Source: Streptococcus parasanguinis (lineage in GTDB: Bacteria; Bacillota; Bacilli; Lactobacillales; Streptococcaceae). From it: a stretch of DNA of 64,000 nucleotides. The translations under genes and the position numbers were made by a program. Below the pieces are notes generated by a model. That model was not told the origin of the DNA. It saw nothing but the letters and a program-made list of their open reading frames with translations, and did not search any database. Below are positions 18,478 to 26,943 of the stretch, one piece after another (positions within the stretch are counted from its first letter, which is position 1; each line of letters starts with the position of its first letter). The stretch spans positions 12,498 through 76,497 of the forward strand of contig NZ_CABFMD010000003.1 in NCBI RefSeq assembly GCF_901875555.1, written 5' to 3'.

Positions 18478-19260
18478 ATGAGTCGAATGGCAGGTAAGAT
18501 GAGCTTTATTACACAGGACTACGATACAAGAAAGATTGTAGCTATCCTAGATGGACGGACTCAAGCAACTATTCGCAATCATTTCCTTCGTTATTCTAGA
18601 CAGGTGAGAAGTCGTATGAAAGTCATTACCATGGACATGTTTAGTCCCTACTACGATATTGCTAGAAAACTTTTTCCAAATGCAAAAATCGTTCTCGACC
18701 GCTTTCACATTGTCTAGCATCTCAGTCGAGCAATGAATCGCGTACGCATACAAATTATGAATCAGTTTGATCGGAGATCGCACGAATATAAAGCACTGAA
18801 ACGTTACTGGAAACTCATCCAACAGGATAGCCGTAAACTCAGTGATAAACGATTTTATCGACCAACTTTTCGGTCACACTTGATCAATAAAGAGGTTCTA
18901 GAAAAGCTGCTTTCATACTCTCAAGAACTTAGACAGCACTATAATCTCTATCAACTCCTACTCTTTCATTTTCAAGAGAAACAAACAGACCATTTCTTTA
19001 GTCTTATTGACGAAACAGTTTCTTCTGTAAATCCTATTTTTCAAACTGTTTTTAAGACCTTTTTGAAAGATAAGGACAAGATCATGAATGCACTGGAATT
19101 TCCCTACTCAAACGCAAAACTAGAGGCTACCAATAACCTCATCAAAGTCATCAAGCGAAATGCTTTTGGCTTCCGAAACTTTGAAAACTTTAAAACGAGA
19201 ATTCTCATCACTTTGAACATCAAAAAGGAGAGAACCAATTTGGTCCTCTCCAGGGTATAG
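18478..19260 (+). pseudogene. ISL3-family transposase, N-terminally truncated with an in-frame stop
   Basis: One continuous frame encodes the C-terminal part of an ISL3-type (DDE) transposase: VITMDMFSPYYDIARKLFPNAKIVLDRFHIV, then HLSRAMNRVRIQIMNQF, and NLIKVIKRNAFGFRNF near the end. A single TAG at 18715-18717 replaces what is probably CAG after FHIV. The N-terminal third, including the zinc-binding and first DNA-binding region, is missing. Both defects make it non-functional. It is followed directly by the right inverted repeat. Confidence 0.9.
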
Positions 19261-19267
19261 CTTTTCA

Positions 19268-19294
19268 TCAACCCACTACAGTTGACAAAGAGCC
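19268..19294 (+). repeat. ISL3-type right terminal inverted repeat
   Basis: TCAACCCACTACAGTTGACA followed by AAGAGCC; in reverse it begins GGCTCTTTGTCAAC. It ends the IS fragment that begins at 18478. Confidence 0.7.
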
Positions 19295-19304
19295 AATTAT
19301 TTTT

Positions 19305-19445
19305 GGATTGTCGAGCAAGACGCAGTGGTTGAGTGGACTCTACTAGGCTGATTTCATCAGCTTTTACAGCCCTACTCAACTGTGCGGAGGTGGGACGACG
19401 AAATCGAATTCTAACGAATGACCGATTTCTGTCCCACTCTCTTTT
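19305..19445 (+). repeat. BOX-like repeat, short form (copy C)
   Basis: It shares both ends with the long copies at 37052 and 39770: GGATTGTCGAGCAAGACGCA at the left, and GGGACGACGAAATCG ... CGATTTCTGTCCCACTCTC at the right. The middle differs and contains a GCTGATTTCATCAGC hairpin. The right end folds as a stem (GTGGGAC/GTCCCAC, GAAATCG/CGATTTC) with a T tail. Confidence 0.75.
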
Positions 19446-19455
19446 GAGTTCTAAA

Positions 19456-19544
19456 AGGAAAGGACGGGATTTGAACCCGCGCGTGAAAAAAATCCACTTG
19501 CCGGATTTCGAGTCCGGTGCCGTACCAAGCTGAGCCACCTTTCC
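19456..19544 (-). tRNA. tRNA-Ser (CGA)
   Basis: On the minus strand the acceptor GGAAAGG pairs with CCTTTCC. The anticodon stem CCGGA/TCCGG encloses the loop CTCGAAA, giving anticodon CGA (Ser, codon UCG). A long class II variable arm follows (GTGGA...TTTCACGC), then the T arm CGGGTTCAAATCCCG. CCA is not encoded. The discriminator position is unclear. Confidence 0.88.
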
Positions 19545-19548
19545 AAGA

Positions 19549-19631
19549 TGCGGAGAAAGGGATTTGAACCCTCACGCCCGAATGGGCACATGCGCCTGAA
19601 GCATGCGTGTCTGCCGTTCCACCACCTCCGC
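19549..19631 (-). tRNA. tRNA-Leu (CAG)
   Basis: Minus strand. Acceptor GCGGAGG pairs with TCTCCGC with A as discriminator. The anticodon stem CATGC/GCATG encloses TTCAGGC, giving CAG (Leu, codon CUG). A class II variable arm (TGCCCGAATGGGCG) and the T arm GGGTTCAAATCCC follow. CCA is not encoded. It lies four bases upstream of the Ser tRNA, so both are cotranscribed. Confidence 0.93.
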
Positions 19632-19639
19632 ATAGTTCT

Positions 19640-19667
19640 ATTATACACTTTTTAGGAAAAATGCCAA
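19640..19667 (-). promoter_or_regulatory. Promoter of the tRNA pair
   Basis: On the minus strand: -35 TTGGCA (19667-19662), 16-bp spacer, -10 TATAAT (19645-19640). Confidence 0.75.
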
Positions 19668-19726
19668 GGAAAAAAAGGGAAGCTCCTTCTTCCCCTTTCT
19701 GCTCTAAGATATCCCATACCAGGCCC

Positions 19727-19789
19727 GTTGGTTTGCGTCTTTATCCAAATGGGATCTTCCCATTTCGTTTTTCTTACGGGCAAACCAAC
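19727..19789. other. Nested hairpin element upstream of rsgA
   Basis: GTTGGTTTGC (19727-19736) pairs with GCAAACCAAC (19780-19789), and an inner hairpin pairs AAATGGGA with TCCCATTT (19747-19765). A separate hairpin GGGAAG/CTTCCC (19677-19694) would act as a minus-strand terminator. Function unknown. Confidence 0.45.
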
Positions 19790-19808
19790 CTTATTTCTTA
19801 TTTTTTGA

Positions 19809-19814
19809 TATAAT
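19809..19814 (+). promoter_or_regulatory. -10 of the rsgA operon promoter
   Basis: TATAAT 29 bp before the rsgA start, with no clear -35. Confidence 0.5.
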
Positions 19815-19842
19815 AAAACTATTAAGCAAAAAGGAGTACGAT

Positions 19843-20721
19843 TTGCAAGGAACAATCGTCAAAGCCCTGGCCGGTTTCTACTATGTGGAGTCAGAGGGCT
19901 CTATCTACCAGACACGTGCTCGTGGAAATTTTAGGAAAAAAGGACAGACTCCTTATGTAGGAGATCAGGTAGAATTTTCCGCTGAAGAGAATTCAGAAGG
20001 CTACATCTTGAGCATCGCGCCTCGCAAAAATAGCCTGGTGCGGCCTCCGATCGTGAATATCGACCAAGCAGTGGTCATCATGTCAGCCAAGGAGCCCGAT
20101 TTCAATGCCAACCTGCTGGATCGCTTTTTGGTCCTTTTGGAGCATAAGGGGATTCATCCCATTATCTATATTTCTAAGCTAGACTTGCTAGAAGATCTAG
20201 AAGATATCCGTTATTACCAAGGAATCTACCAAGCCATTGGCTATGATTTTGTCTTGTCGATTGAGGAACTCTTGCCACTGTTGACGGCAAAAACCACGGT
20301 CTTTATGGGACAGACTGGGGTGGGAAAATCCACTCTACTCAATAAGATTGCTCCGGATCTGGAGCTTGAAACGGGTGAAATCTCAGATAGTTTAGGGCGT
20401 GGACGTCATACGACGCGTGCAGTCAGCTTTTACCATCTGAATGGTGGTAAAATCGCCGATACACCTGGTTTTTCCTCCCTCGATTATGAAGTGGCAAGTA
20501 GCGAAGATCTCAACCAAGCCTTTCCAGAGATTGCGGATGTGAGCCACGCTTGCAAGTTTCGTACCTGTAGCCACACCCACGAGCCAGCTTGTGCAGTTAA
20601 GCCGGCTGTTGAAGCTAAGGAAATTGCGGCCTTTCGTTATGAGGATTACCTGCAATTTCTCAGTGAAATCGAAAACCGTCGTGAAACTTACAAAAAGGTT
20701 TCCAAAAAAATACCCAAATAG
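19843..20721 (+). CDS. rsgA: Ribosome small-subunit-dependent GTPase RsgA
   Basis: A 292-residue circularly permuted GTPase that checks late 30S subunits. An N-terminal OB fold (residues 1-65) precedes the GTPase, whose G1 motif GQTGVGKST comes after the G4-like ISKLDL, showing the permutation; G3 is DTPGF. The C-terminal zinc knuckle is [14 protein letters not shown]. The start is TTG at 19843 after AAGGAG. It heads a tightly packed run with rpe and thiN. Confidence 0.96.
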   Translation: MQGTIVKALAGFYYVESEGSIYQTRARGNFRKKGQTPYVGDQVEFSAEENSEGYILSIAPRKNSLVRPPIVNIDQAVVIMSAKEPDFNANLLDRFLVLLEHKGIHPIIYISKLDLLEDLEDIRYYQGIYQAIGYDFVLSIEELLPLLTAKTTVFMGQTGVGKSTLLNKIAPDLELETGEISDSLGRGRHTTRAVSFYHLNGGKIADTPGFSSLDYEVASSEDLNQAFPEIADVSHACKFRTCSHTHEPACAVKPAVEAKEIAAFRYEDYLQFLSEIENRRETYKKVSKKIPK

Positions 20722-20730
20722 GAGACAACT

Positions 20731-21390
20731 ATGAAAACAATGAAATTATCACCCTCAATTTTAAGTGCAGATTATGCCAATTTTGAAAGCGAATTGAAAC
20801 GTCTTGAAGCAGCTGGAGCAGACTACGCCCATATTGATGTGATGGATGGTCATTTTGTACCCAATATTAGCTTTGGTGCCGGTGTCGTAGCCAGCATGCG
20901 TCCACACAGCAAATTGGTCTTTGATTGCCACTTGATGGTAACCAATCCAGAACACCATATTGAAGAATTTGCCCGTGCCGGTGCAGATATCATCAGCATC
21001 CACGTAGAATCAACCCCTCATATCCACGGGGCTCTTCAAAAAATCCGTCAAGCAGGTGTAAAAGCCAGTGTTGTCATTAATCCAGGAACCCCTGTAGACA
21101 GTATCAAGCATGTCTTGAACCTGGTGGATCAAGTCTTGGTCATGACCGTTAACCCAGGTTTCGGTGGGCAAGCCTTCCTTCCTGAAACATTGGATAAGGT
21201 CCGTGAATTAGCGACCCTTCGTGAAGAAAAAGGCTTAGACTTTGATATTGAAGTCGATGGTGGCATTGATGGCCAAAGCATCTTCCAAGCAAAAGAAGCC
21301 GGAGCCAATGTCTTTGTGGCAGGTTCTTATGTCTTCAACGGAGATGTCAATGAGCGTGTGCAAACACTTAGAGATGCTGTCAATGGGTAA
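20731..21390 (+). CDS. rpe: Ribulose-phosphate 3-epimerase
   Basis: A 219-residue TIM-barrel enzyme that interconverts ribulose-5-phosphate and xylulose-5-phosphate in the pentose phosphate pathway. Signatures include SPSILSADYANFE, HIDVMDGHFVPN (metal and catalytic Asp), VMTVNPGFGGQ and EVDGGID. The ATG at 20731 follows AGGAGA; a second ATG three codons later is also possible. The 3' end overlaps thiN by eight bases. Confidence 0.97.
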   Translation: MKTMKLSPSILSADYANFESELKRLEAAGADYAHIDVMDGHFVPNISFGAGVVASMRPHSKLVFDCHLMVTNPEHHIEEFARAGADIISIHVESTPHIHGALQKIRQAGVKASVVINPGTPVDSIKHVLNLVDQVLVMTVNPGFGGQAFLPETLDKVRELATLREEKGLDFDIEVDGGIDGQSIFQAKEAGANVFVAGSYVFNGDVNERVQTLRDAVNG

Positions 21391-22015
21391 CATCGCAATA
21401 CTGGCAGGAGGTGACAGCGCGCTCTTGCCAAGAGATCATGACGTTTATGTGGGCGTTGATGGTGGCTGCTTGAAGTTACTGGGACAAGGCCTGCCTCTGG
21501 AGCTGGCTGTTGGAGATTTTGATTCCGTCTCTGAGACCGATTTGAACAACATCGAAGCCCAAGCCAAGCAAGTGGTGCAATCTGTTCCTGAAAAGAACGA
21601 TACAGATTTGGAATTGGCCTTGAAAGCGGCCTTTGAAGCCTATCCAAATGCTGCTGTCACCGTTTATGGTGCCTTTGGTGGTCGCTTGGATCACTTCTTG
21701 TCTAATATCTTTTTGCCGACTGATCCAGACCTAGCTCCTTATATGGTGCAGATCCAATTAGTCGATGGCCAAAATCGGCTACTTTATCGGCCGGCCGGCT
21801 GCCACGAGATCCTGCCCGATCCTGCTATGTCCTACGTGGGTTTCATGCCTGTTGGAGGGGGGCACTTAGAAATCACAGGTGCCAAATACCCCTTACATCC
21901 AGAGAATTATTTTTTGAAGGCCATGTATGGCTCCAATGAATTTTTGGATCAACCGATTCAAGTGAGTCTTGATCGTGGCTATCTCGTCATTGTTTATAGT
22001 AAAGACAGAGGTTAA
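21383..22015 (+). CDS. thiN: Thiamine pyrophosphokinase
   Basis: A 210-residue enzyme that converts thiamine and ATP to thiamine diphosphate. Typical features are ILAGGDSALL near the start, VGVDGG, AVGDFDSV and KNDTDLELAL. ATG 21383 (MGNIAILAGG) overlaps the rpe stop; another ATG at 21374 is in frame, but length favours the former. The long upstream extension of the frame lies inside rpe and is spurious. The rsgA-rpe-thiN-rmuC order is the usual streptococcal one. Confidence 0.93.
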   Translation: MGNIAILAGGDSALLPRDHDVYVGVDGGCLKLLGQGLPLELAVGDFDSVSETDLNNIEAQAKQVVQSVPEKNDTDLELALKAAFEAYPNAAVTVYGAFGGRLDHFLSNIFLPTDPDLAPYMVQIQLVDGQNRLLYRPAGCHEILPDPAMSYVGFMPVGGGHLEITGAKYPLHPENYFLKAMYGSNEFLDQPIQVSLDRGYLVIVYSKDRG

Positions 22016-22016
22016 T

Positions 22017-23267
22017 ATGAATATCATGCTGCTTCTGATTGGCCTGCTCAATCTGGGCCTCCTCATCTATCTCTTCCAACGGTCAGATAATACAAAGCCA
22101 AATATTGGTGAGATGCTGGAAGACCATGAGGATCATTTGACAGACCAGTTGGACTACCGTTTTGAAAAAGAAAGACAAGCAAGCCAGATTGCCAATCAGC
22201 AGTTAGAAATCGCCTTGACAGATCGCTTGACGGAGATGAGAGTAGAGATCCACCAGCAGACGACAGCTCTACGCGCTGAGATGAATGAGCACTTTACAAA
22301 AAATCGGGATAAGACGGATGAGCGCATGCGCCAAATCCAAGAGTCCAATGAAGTGCGGCTAGAGCAGATGCGCCAAACGGTGGAAGAAAAATTGGAGAAA
22401 ACCTTGCAACACCGCTTGCAGACTTCTTTTGAGACTGTTTCAAAACAATTGGAGTCGGTCAATAAAGGCTTGGGAGAAATGCAGACGGTAGCTCGGGATG
22501 TTGGTACCCTTAATAAAGTTCTCTCCAACACCAAGACCCGTGGGATTATGGGCGAATTGCAGCTGGGACAGATCATTGAAGATATCTTGACCCCAGCCCA
22601 GTATGAGCGAGAGTTTGTTACTGTTCCCCAGTCCAGTGAGCGCGTGGAGTACGCCATTAAGCTTCCAGGACAAGGAGAGGAGCCAGTCTATCTGCCGATT
22701 GACTCTAAATTCCCACTGGAAGACTACTATCGTCTGGAAGAGGCTTATGAATCTGGCGATAAAGAAGAGATCGAGCGTTACCGCAAAGCCCTTTTGAACA
22801 GACTCCAACGCTTTGCAAAAGACATCCAGCAAAAATATCTTTTCCCACCTGCAACGACCAATTTCGGGATTCTCTTTTTGCCAACCGAAGGCCTCTATTC
22901 CGAAGTGGTTCGCAATCCAGAATTTTTCGATCGCTTGCGTCGGGACGAACAAATTTTAGTGGCTGGTCCAAGTACGCTATCAGCCCTTTTGAATTCCTTG
23001 TCCGTTGGCTTTAAAACGCTCAACATCCAAAAGAGTGCAGATGACATTAGCAAGGTGTTGGGATCGGTCAAATCAGAATTCCATAAGTTTGGAGGGATTC
23101 TGGCCAAGACTCAGCGCCATTTAAAGAATGCTTCCAATAATATTGATGATTTGCTGACCCGACGGACCAGTGCCATCGAGCGGACACTTCGCCAAATCGA
23201 AAGTGATGAGGACTTGCTGGGACTAGATGTATATATAGAAGATGGAGAAGATGATGGTCAAAATTAA
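22017..23267 (+). CDS. rmuC: DNA recombination protein RmuC
   Basis: A 416-residue protein with one N-terminal membrane anchor (residues 2-20), a long coiled coil (about 35-160, rich in Glu, Arg and Gln) and a C-terminal nuclease-like domain (GIMGELQLGQIIEDIL, LPIDSKFPLEDY, GILFLPTEGLYSEV). RmuC proteins limit inversions and rearrangements at short repeats; biochemical activity is not settled. ATG 22017 comes two bases after the thiN stop. The 3' end overlaps yhaM. Confidence 0.93.
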   Translation: MNIMLLLIGLLNLGLLIYLFQRSDNTKPNIGEMLEDHEDHLTDQLDYRFEKERQASQIANQQLEIALTDRLTEMRVEIHQQTTALRAEMNEHFTKNRDKTDERMRQIQESNEVRLEQMRQTVEEKLEKTLQHRLQTSFETVSKQLESVNKGLGEMQTVARDVGTLNKVLSNTKTRGIMGELQLGQIIEDILTPAQYEREFVTVPQSSERVEYAIKLPGQGEEPVYLPIDSKFPLEDYYRLEEAYESGDKEEIERYRKALLNRLQRFAKDIQQKYLFPPATTNFGILFLPTEGLYSEVVRNPEFFDRLRRDEQILVAGPSTLSALLNSLSVGFKTLNIQKSADDISKVLGSVKSEFHKFGGILAKTQRHLKNASNNIDDLLTRRTSAIERTLRQIESDEDLLGLDVYIEDGEDDGQN

Positions 23268-24201
23268 CCAAATGAAAAAAGATGAATTGTTCGAAGGATT
23301 CTATTTGATCAAGTCAGCAGAAGTGCGTCAAACGCGGGCCGGGAAGAACTACTTAGCCTTTGTGTTCCAAGATGAGACCGGAACCATCGAAGGCAAATTA
23401 TGGGACGCTCAACCCCACAATGTAGAGAGCTTTACAGCTGGGCGCGTGGTCCATATGACTGGACGTCGGGAAGTTTACAATAATACCCCGCAAGTCAATC
23501 AATTGAACATGCGCTTGCCCCAAGCAGGAGAGCCTAGCAATCCAGCAGACTTCAAGGAAAAACCACCAGTAGATCCTAAGGAATTGCATGAATACTTGTC
23601 AAATATGATTTTCAAAATTGAAAATCCAGTCTGGCAACGGATTGTCCGGGCCCTCTATGGGAAATATGAGAAAGAGTTTTATAGCTATCCAGCTGCTAAA
23701 ACCAACCACCACGCTTTTGAAGCAGGTCTTGCTTATCATACGGCGACCATGGTCCGCTTGGCAGATAGTATCGGTGATATCTATCCTCAGTTGAATAAGA
23801 GCTTGCTCTTTGCAGGGATTATGTTGCACGATTTGGCCAAAGTGATCGAGTTGACGGGGCCGGAAAATACAGAATACACCGTTCGGGGCAACCTCATCGG
23901 CCACATTGCACTGATCGATGAAGAAGTTACCAAGGTCTTGCAAGACTTGAAGATTGATGACCAAAAAGAAGAAGTGATCGTCCTTCGCCATGTGATCTTG
24001 AGTCACCATGGCTTGCTCGAATACGGTAGCCCTGTTCGTCCAAAGATCATGGAAGCAGAGATCATTCACATGATTGATAATCTAGATGCGGAAATGATGA
24101 TGATGACAACTGCTCTTGGCTTGGTCGGTCCAGGAGAGATGACCAATAAAATCTTTGCCATGGAAAACAGATCCTTCTATAAACCGAATCTCGATGAATA
24201 A
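23251..24201 (+). CDS. yhaM: 3'-5' exoribonuclease YhaM (Cbf1)
   Basis: A 316-residue RNase with an N-terminal OB fold (residues about 10-95) and an HD domain. The HD ligands are seen in NHHAFEAGLAYHT and MLHDLAKV, and a later HVILSHHG. In streptococci YhaM trims a few nucleotides from many mRNA 3' ends. Two adjacent ATGs (23251, 23254) follow GGAGAAG; either may be used. The 3' part of the frame overlaps the unused extension of purR. Confidence 0.92.
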   Translation: MMVKINQMKKDELFEGFYLIKSAEVRQTRAGKNYLAFVFQDETGTIEGKLWDAQPHNVESFTAGRVVHMTGRREVYNNTPQVNQLNMRLPQAGEPSNPADFKEKPPVDPKELHEYLSNMIFKIENPVWQRIVRALYGKYEKEFYSYPAAKTNHHAFEAGLAYHTATMVRLADSIGDIYPQLNKSLLFAGIMLHDLAKVIELTGPENTEYTVRGNLIGHIALIDEEVTKVLQDLKIDDQKEEVIVLRHVILSHHGLLEYGSPVRPKIMEAEIIHMIDNLDAEMMMMTTALGLVGPGEMTNKIFAMENRSFYKPNLDE

Positions 24202-24249
24202 AAACAGTGAGAAATACGGGAATGATTTTGCTAAAATTGAAATAATCAG

Positions 24250-24291
24250 GAAAAAACGGCCTTCTGTAAATCAGAATGTTCGTTTTTTTCG
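24250..24291 (+). terminator. Terminator between yhaM and purR
   Basis: AAAAAACG pairs with CGTTTTTT, with an inner TTCTG/CAGAA stem and a T-rich tail. Confidence 0.75.
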
Positions 24292-24298
24292 CTTCTTA

Positions 24299-24307
24299 TG
24301 GTATAAT
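24299..24307 (+). promoter_or_regulatory. purR extended -10 promoter
   Basis: TGGTATAAT, with TATAAT at 24302-24307, 28 bp before the start. Confidence 0.6.
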
Positions 24308-24334
24308 GATAGAAAAAAACTACATGGTGAGAAA

Positions 24335-25150
24335 ATGAAATTAAGAAGAAGTGAACGGATGGTCGTGATTTCTAATTACTTGATCAACCATCCTTATGAA
24401 TTGACTAGCCTCAATACTTTTGCGGAAAAGTATGAGTCAGCCAAATCTTCCATCTCAGAAGATATCGTAATCATTAAGCGTGCGTTTGAAGAGATGGAAA
24501 TCGGAAATATTGAGACCATTACAGGAGCTGGTGGAGGCGTGATCTTTACACCGTCTATCTCAGATCAAGAGTCCAAAGAAATCGTCGAGGATCTTTGCAA
24601 GCAACTGTCTGAAAGTGATCGTATCCTTCCTGGTGGCTACATATACTTGTCTGATCTTTTGAGCAATCCAAAGATTTTGAATCGTATCGGCCGCATCATT
24701 GCCAAAGCATTCCGGAACAAGAAGATTGATGCTGTTATGACCGTAGCGACCAAGGGAGTCCCTTTAGCCAACGCAGTAGCTAATGTCTTGAATGTTCCAT
24801 TCGTCATTGTCCGTCGTGATTTAAAAATCACAGAAGGGTCAACCGTTAGTGTCAACTATGTTTCAGGTTCAAGTGGGGATCGCATTGAGAAAATGTTCCT
24901 TTCAAAACGGAGCCTAAAAGCAGGAAGCCGGGTCTTGATTGTCGATGACTTCCTTAAAGGTGGCGGAACGATTAACGGAATGGTCAGTCTCTTGTCTGAA
25001 TTCGATTCTGAATTAGCAGGGGTAGCAGTTTTTGCAGATAATGCTGCAACCGACCGTGAATTCTTTGAACACAAATCCTTATTGCGCGTGACCAACATCG
25101 ATGTAAAAGAAAATAAATTGAGTGTCGAAGTTGGGAATATCTTTGATTAA
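24335..25150 (+). CDS. purR: Purine operon regulator PurR
   Basis: A 271-residue regulator with an N-terminal winged helix (MKLRRSERMVVISNYLINHP) fused to a phosphoribosyltransferase-type domain. The PRPP-binding loop VLIVDDFLKGGGT is intact. It controls purine biosynthesis and salvage genes in response to PRPP; in lactic acid bacteria it often activates. ATG 24335 follows GGTGAG; the longer upstream frame overlaps yhaM and the terminator and is rejected. Confidence 0.95.
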   Translation: MKLRRSERMVVISNYLINHPYELTSLNTFAEKYESAKSSISEDIVIIKRAFEEMEIGNIETITGAGGGVIFTPSISDQESKEIVEDLCKQLSESDRILPGGYIYLSDLLSNPKILNRIGRIIAKAFRNKKIDAVMTVATKGVPLANAVANVLNVPFVIVRRDLKITEGSTVSVNYVSGSSGDRIEKMFLSKRSLKAGSRVLIVDDFLKGGGTINGMVSLLSEFDSELAGVAVFADNAATDREFFEHKSLLRVTNIDVKENKLSVEVGNIFD

Positions 25151-25173
25151 GAGCAACCAAGGAGGATCAAAAA

Positions 25174-25704
25174 GTGAAAAGAATTTTAGATCGATTTGAT
25201 AATAGTCCTTTGTGGATTCGCTTGGTGACAGTTCTGTCTCTATCCTTTATTTTGGTAGCTGGCTTGTACACCGTTAAAAAGAATACAGCTGCCCAGGTAA
25301 CGACAGAAATTCAACCTTCTAAAAAAACAGGTTCCCTTCCAGTGAAAAAGGAAACAAAGGAAGAAAAAGAAAAGAAAAATACAGAAGCTGCAGAAAAAGC
25401 TGTTGTGCAAATGGAGACCAATCCTAGTCAAGACACTGTGAACGCGGCTCAAACTGCCGTCAAAAAAGTAAAGGATGAGACTCAAAAACAATCGCTCACA
25501 GCCCGTATCCAATACATTGCCAATTATTATGGTTTGACCTATGAAGGGGATGCTACAGCGACCCAACAAAATCAAACGGATGCCAATGCTAACGCTAATG
25601 CAAATGGTGGGGCAGGTGTTGCAACAGACCCTGCTCAGCAGCAACAGTCAACTCCAGCAGTAGATGGAGGAGCACAAGCGCCGGCTGAAACAGCTCAACA
25701 ATAG
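25174..25704 (+). CDS. Membrane-anchored or secreted protein of unknown function
   Basis: A 176-residue protein starting with GTG at 25174 after AAGGAGG. It has a short cytosolic N-terminus, one membrane segment or signal anchor (residues about 16-34), a Lys/Glu-rich helical region (about 45-70), a short conserved-looking block (TAARIQY-type: QSLTARIQYIANYYGLTYEG) and an Ala/Gln/Asn-rich tail (DANANANANGGAG, PAQQQQ). I recognise no domain. It follows purR by 23 bp and may be cotranscribed. The extracellular low-complexity tail suggests a cell-surface location. Confidence 0.75.
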   Translation: MKRILDRFDNSPLWIRLVTVLSLSFILVAGLYTVKKNTAAQVTTEIQPSKKTGSLPVKKETKEEKEKKNTEAAEKAVVQMETNPSQDTVNAAQTAVKKVKDETQKQSLTARIQYIANYYGLTYEGDATATQQNQTDANANANANGGAGVATDPAQQQQSTPAVDGGAQAPAETAQQ

Positions 25705-25739
25705 AGTTTTTGAAGTTAGGGAAAATATAAAAAAAGATC

Positions 25740-25768
25740 TTGCAATCAAAGTGCCGTCGTGTTATAAT
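25740..25768 (+). promoter_or_regulatory. rpsL-rpsG promoter
   Basis: -35 TTGCAA (25740-25745), 17-bp spacer, -10 TATAAT (25763-25768). The -10 lies in the loop of the hairpin at 25750-25785. Confidence 0.8.
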
Positions 25769-25785
25769 AATAGACGGTACTTTTT
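25750..25785 (+). terminator. Hairpin overlapping the rpsL promoter
   Basis: AGTGCCGTC pairs with GACGGTACT (one G-T pair) and is followed by TTTTTACTTTT. It probably terminates the upstream transcript while its loop contains the rpsL -10. Confidence 0.6.
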
Positions 25786-25906
25786 ACTTTTGGTCTCTCA
25801 AGAGTGTACAGGGACGTGCTGACAAATGTTGCAAAAGTACACACGGATGGTAGCTGTCACCAAGTGTACCATCACCAAAAATAAAAAATTTCACAGGAGA
25901 ATGTAG

Positions 25907-26320
25907 ATGCCTACAATTAACCAATTGGTTCGCAAACCGCGTAAATCAAAAGTAGAAAAATCTAAATCACCAGCTTTGAACGTTGGTTACAACAGTCATA
26001 AAAAAGTTCAAACAAACGTTTCTTCACCACAAAAACGTGGTGTTGCAACTCGTGTTGGAACAATGACACCTAAAAAACCTAACTCTGCCCTTCGTAAATT
26101 TGCCCGTGTACGTTTGAGCAACTTGATCGAAGTGACAGCTTATATCCCAGGTATCGGACACAACTTGCAAGAACACAGCGTGGTTCTTCTTCGTGGTGGA
26201 CGTGTAAAAGACCTTCCAGGGGTACGTTACCATATCGTCCGTGGAGCACTTGATACTGCAGGTGTAAACGATCGTAAACAAGGCCGTTCTAAATACGGTA
26301 CTAAAAAACCAAAAGCATAA
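25907..26320 (+). CDS. rpsL: 30S ribosomal protein S12
   Basis: A 137-residue S12 protein of the decoding centre. The conserved [15 protein letters not shown] block has the Lys at the classic streptomycin-resistance position, so the allele looks wild type. The C-terminal [17 protein letters not shown] is typical. It has a 138-base leader and is followed by rpsG after 19 bp. Codon use is strongly biased, as expected for a highly expressed gene. Confidence 0.99.
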   Translation: MPTINQLVRKPRKSKVEKSKSPALNVGYNSHKKVQTNVSSPQKRGVATRVGTMTPKKPNSALRKFARVRLSNLIEVTAYIPGIGHNLQEHSVVLLRGGRVKDLPGVRYHIVRGALDTAGVNDRKQGRSKYGTKKPKA

Positions 26321-26339
26321 GGAAAGGGGATAAAGAGAA

Positions 26340-26810
26340 ATGAGTCGTAAAAACCGTGCGCCTAAACGCGATGTATTGCCAGATCCGCTTTACAATTCAC
26401 AATTAGTTACTCGTCTTATCAACCGCGTTATGCTTGATGGTAAACGTGGTACAGCTGCTTCAATCGTTTACGGAGCTTTCGAACAAATCAAAGAAGCTAC
26501 TGGAAACGATGCTCTTGAAGTATTCGAAACAGCTATGGAAAACATCATGCCTGTACTTGAAGTACGTGCACGCCGTGTTGGTGGATCTAACTACCAAGTC
26601 CCAGTTGAAGTTCGTCCAGAACGTCGTACAACACTTGGACTTCGTTGGTTGGTAACAATCGCTCGTCAACGTGGTGAACACACAATGGTTGATCGTCTTG
26701 CAAAAGAAATCTTGGATGCTGCTAACAACACTGGTGCAGCAGTTAAGAAACGTGAAGATACTCACCGTATGGCAGAAGCCAACCGTGCCTTCGCACACTT
26801 CCGTTGGTAA
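26340..26810 (+). CDS. rpsG: 30S ribosomal protein S7
   Basis: A 156-residue primary 16S rRNA-binding protein that nucleates assembly of the 30S head. It begins [16 protein letters not shown] and ends NRAFAHFRW, as in Firmicutes. It forms the str operon with rpsL, while fusA further on has its own promoter. The 3' flank contains a tandem structured RNA. Confidence 0.99.
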   Translation: MSRKNRAPKRDVLPDPLYNSQLVTRLINRVMLDGKRGTAASIVYGAFEQIKEATGNDALEVFETAMENIMPVLEVRARRVGGSNYQVPVEVRPERRTTLGLRWLVTIARQRGEHTMVDRLAKEILDAANNTGAAVKKREDTHRMAEANRAFAHFRW

Positions 26811-26824
26811 GATTAAGATACTAA

Positions 26825-26924
26825 GGGCGTTAAAAAAGCGACTGAAAATTAGGAAGCTTGACGCAGAATCAAAGATTCCAGGAAAGCTTATCTATTTTCC
26901 GAGCTTTTAGCCCGGGTTCAATTA
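26825..26924 (+). ncRNA. Structured RNA element, tandem copy 1 (rpsG-fusA gap)
   Basis: A rod of nested helices: GGGC/GCCC, AAAAGC/GCTTTT, GAAAAT/ATTTTC, AAGCTT/AAGCTT and terminal GAATC/GATTC. A TAGG...ATCT internal loop separates the third and fourth helices. The tail reads CGGGTTCAATTA. Copy 2 has the same layout with different but still complementary stems. I do not recognise the family. It lies in the 3' region of the rpsL-rpsG transcript, before the fusA terminator and promoter. Confidence 0.6.
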
Positions 26925-26943
26925 TGATACCAAGAGCGGCAAA

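Noticed and set aside
19652..19855. 67-codon minus-strand frame across the tRNA promoter region
   Set aside because: It runs through the hairpins and the rsgA start, shows no family resemblance and has no ribosome-binding site.
24155..24334. Long N-terminal extension of PurR
   Set aside because: It overlaps yhaM, a terminator and the purR -10; the true start is the ATG at 24335.
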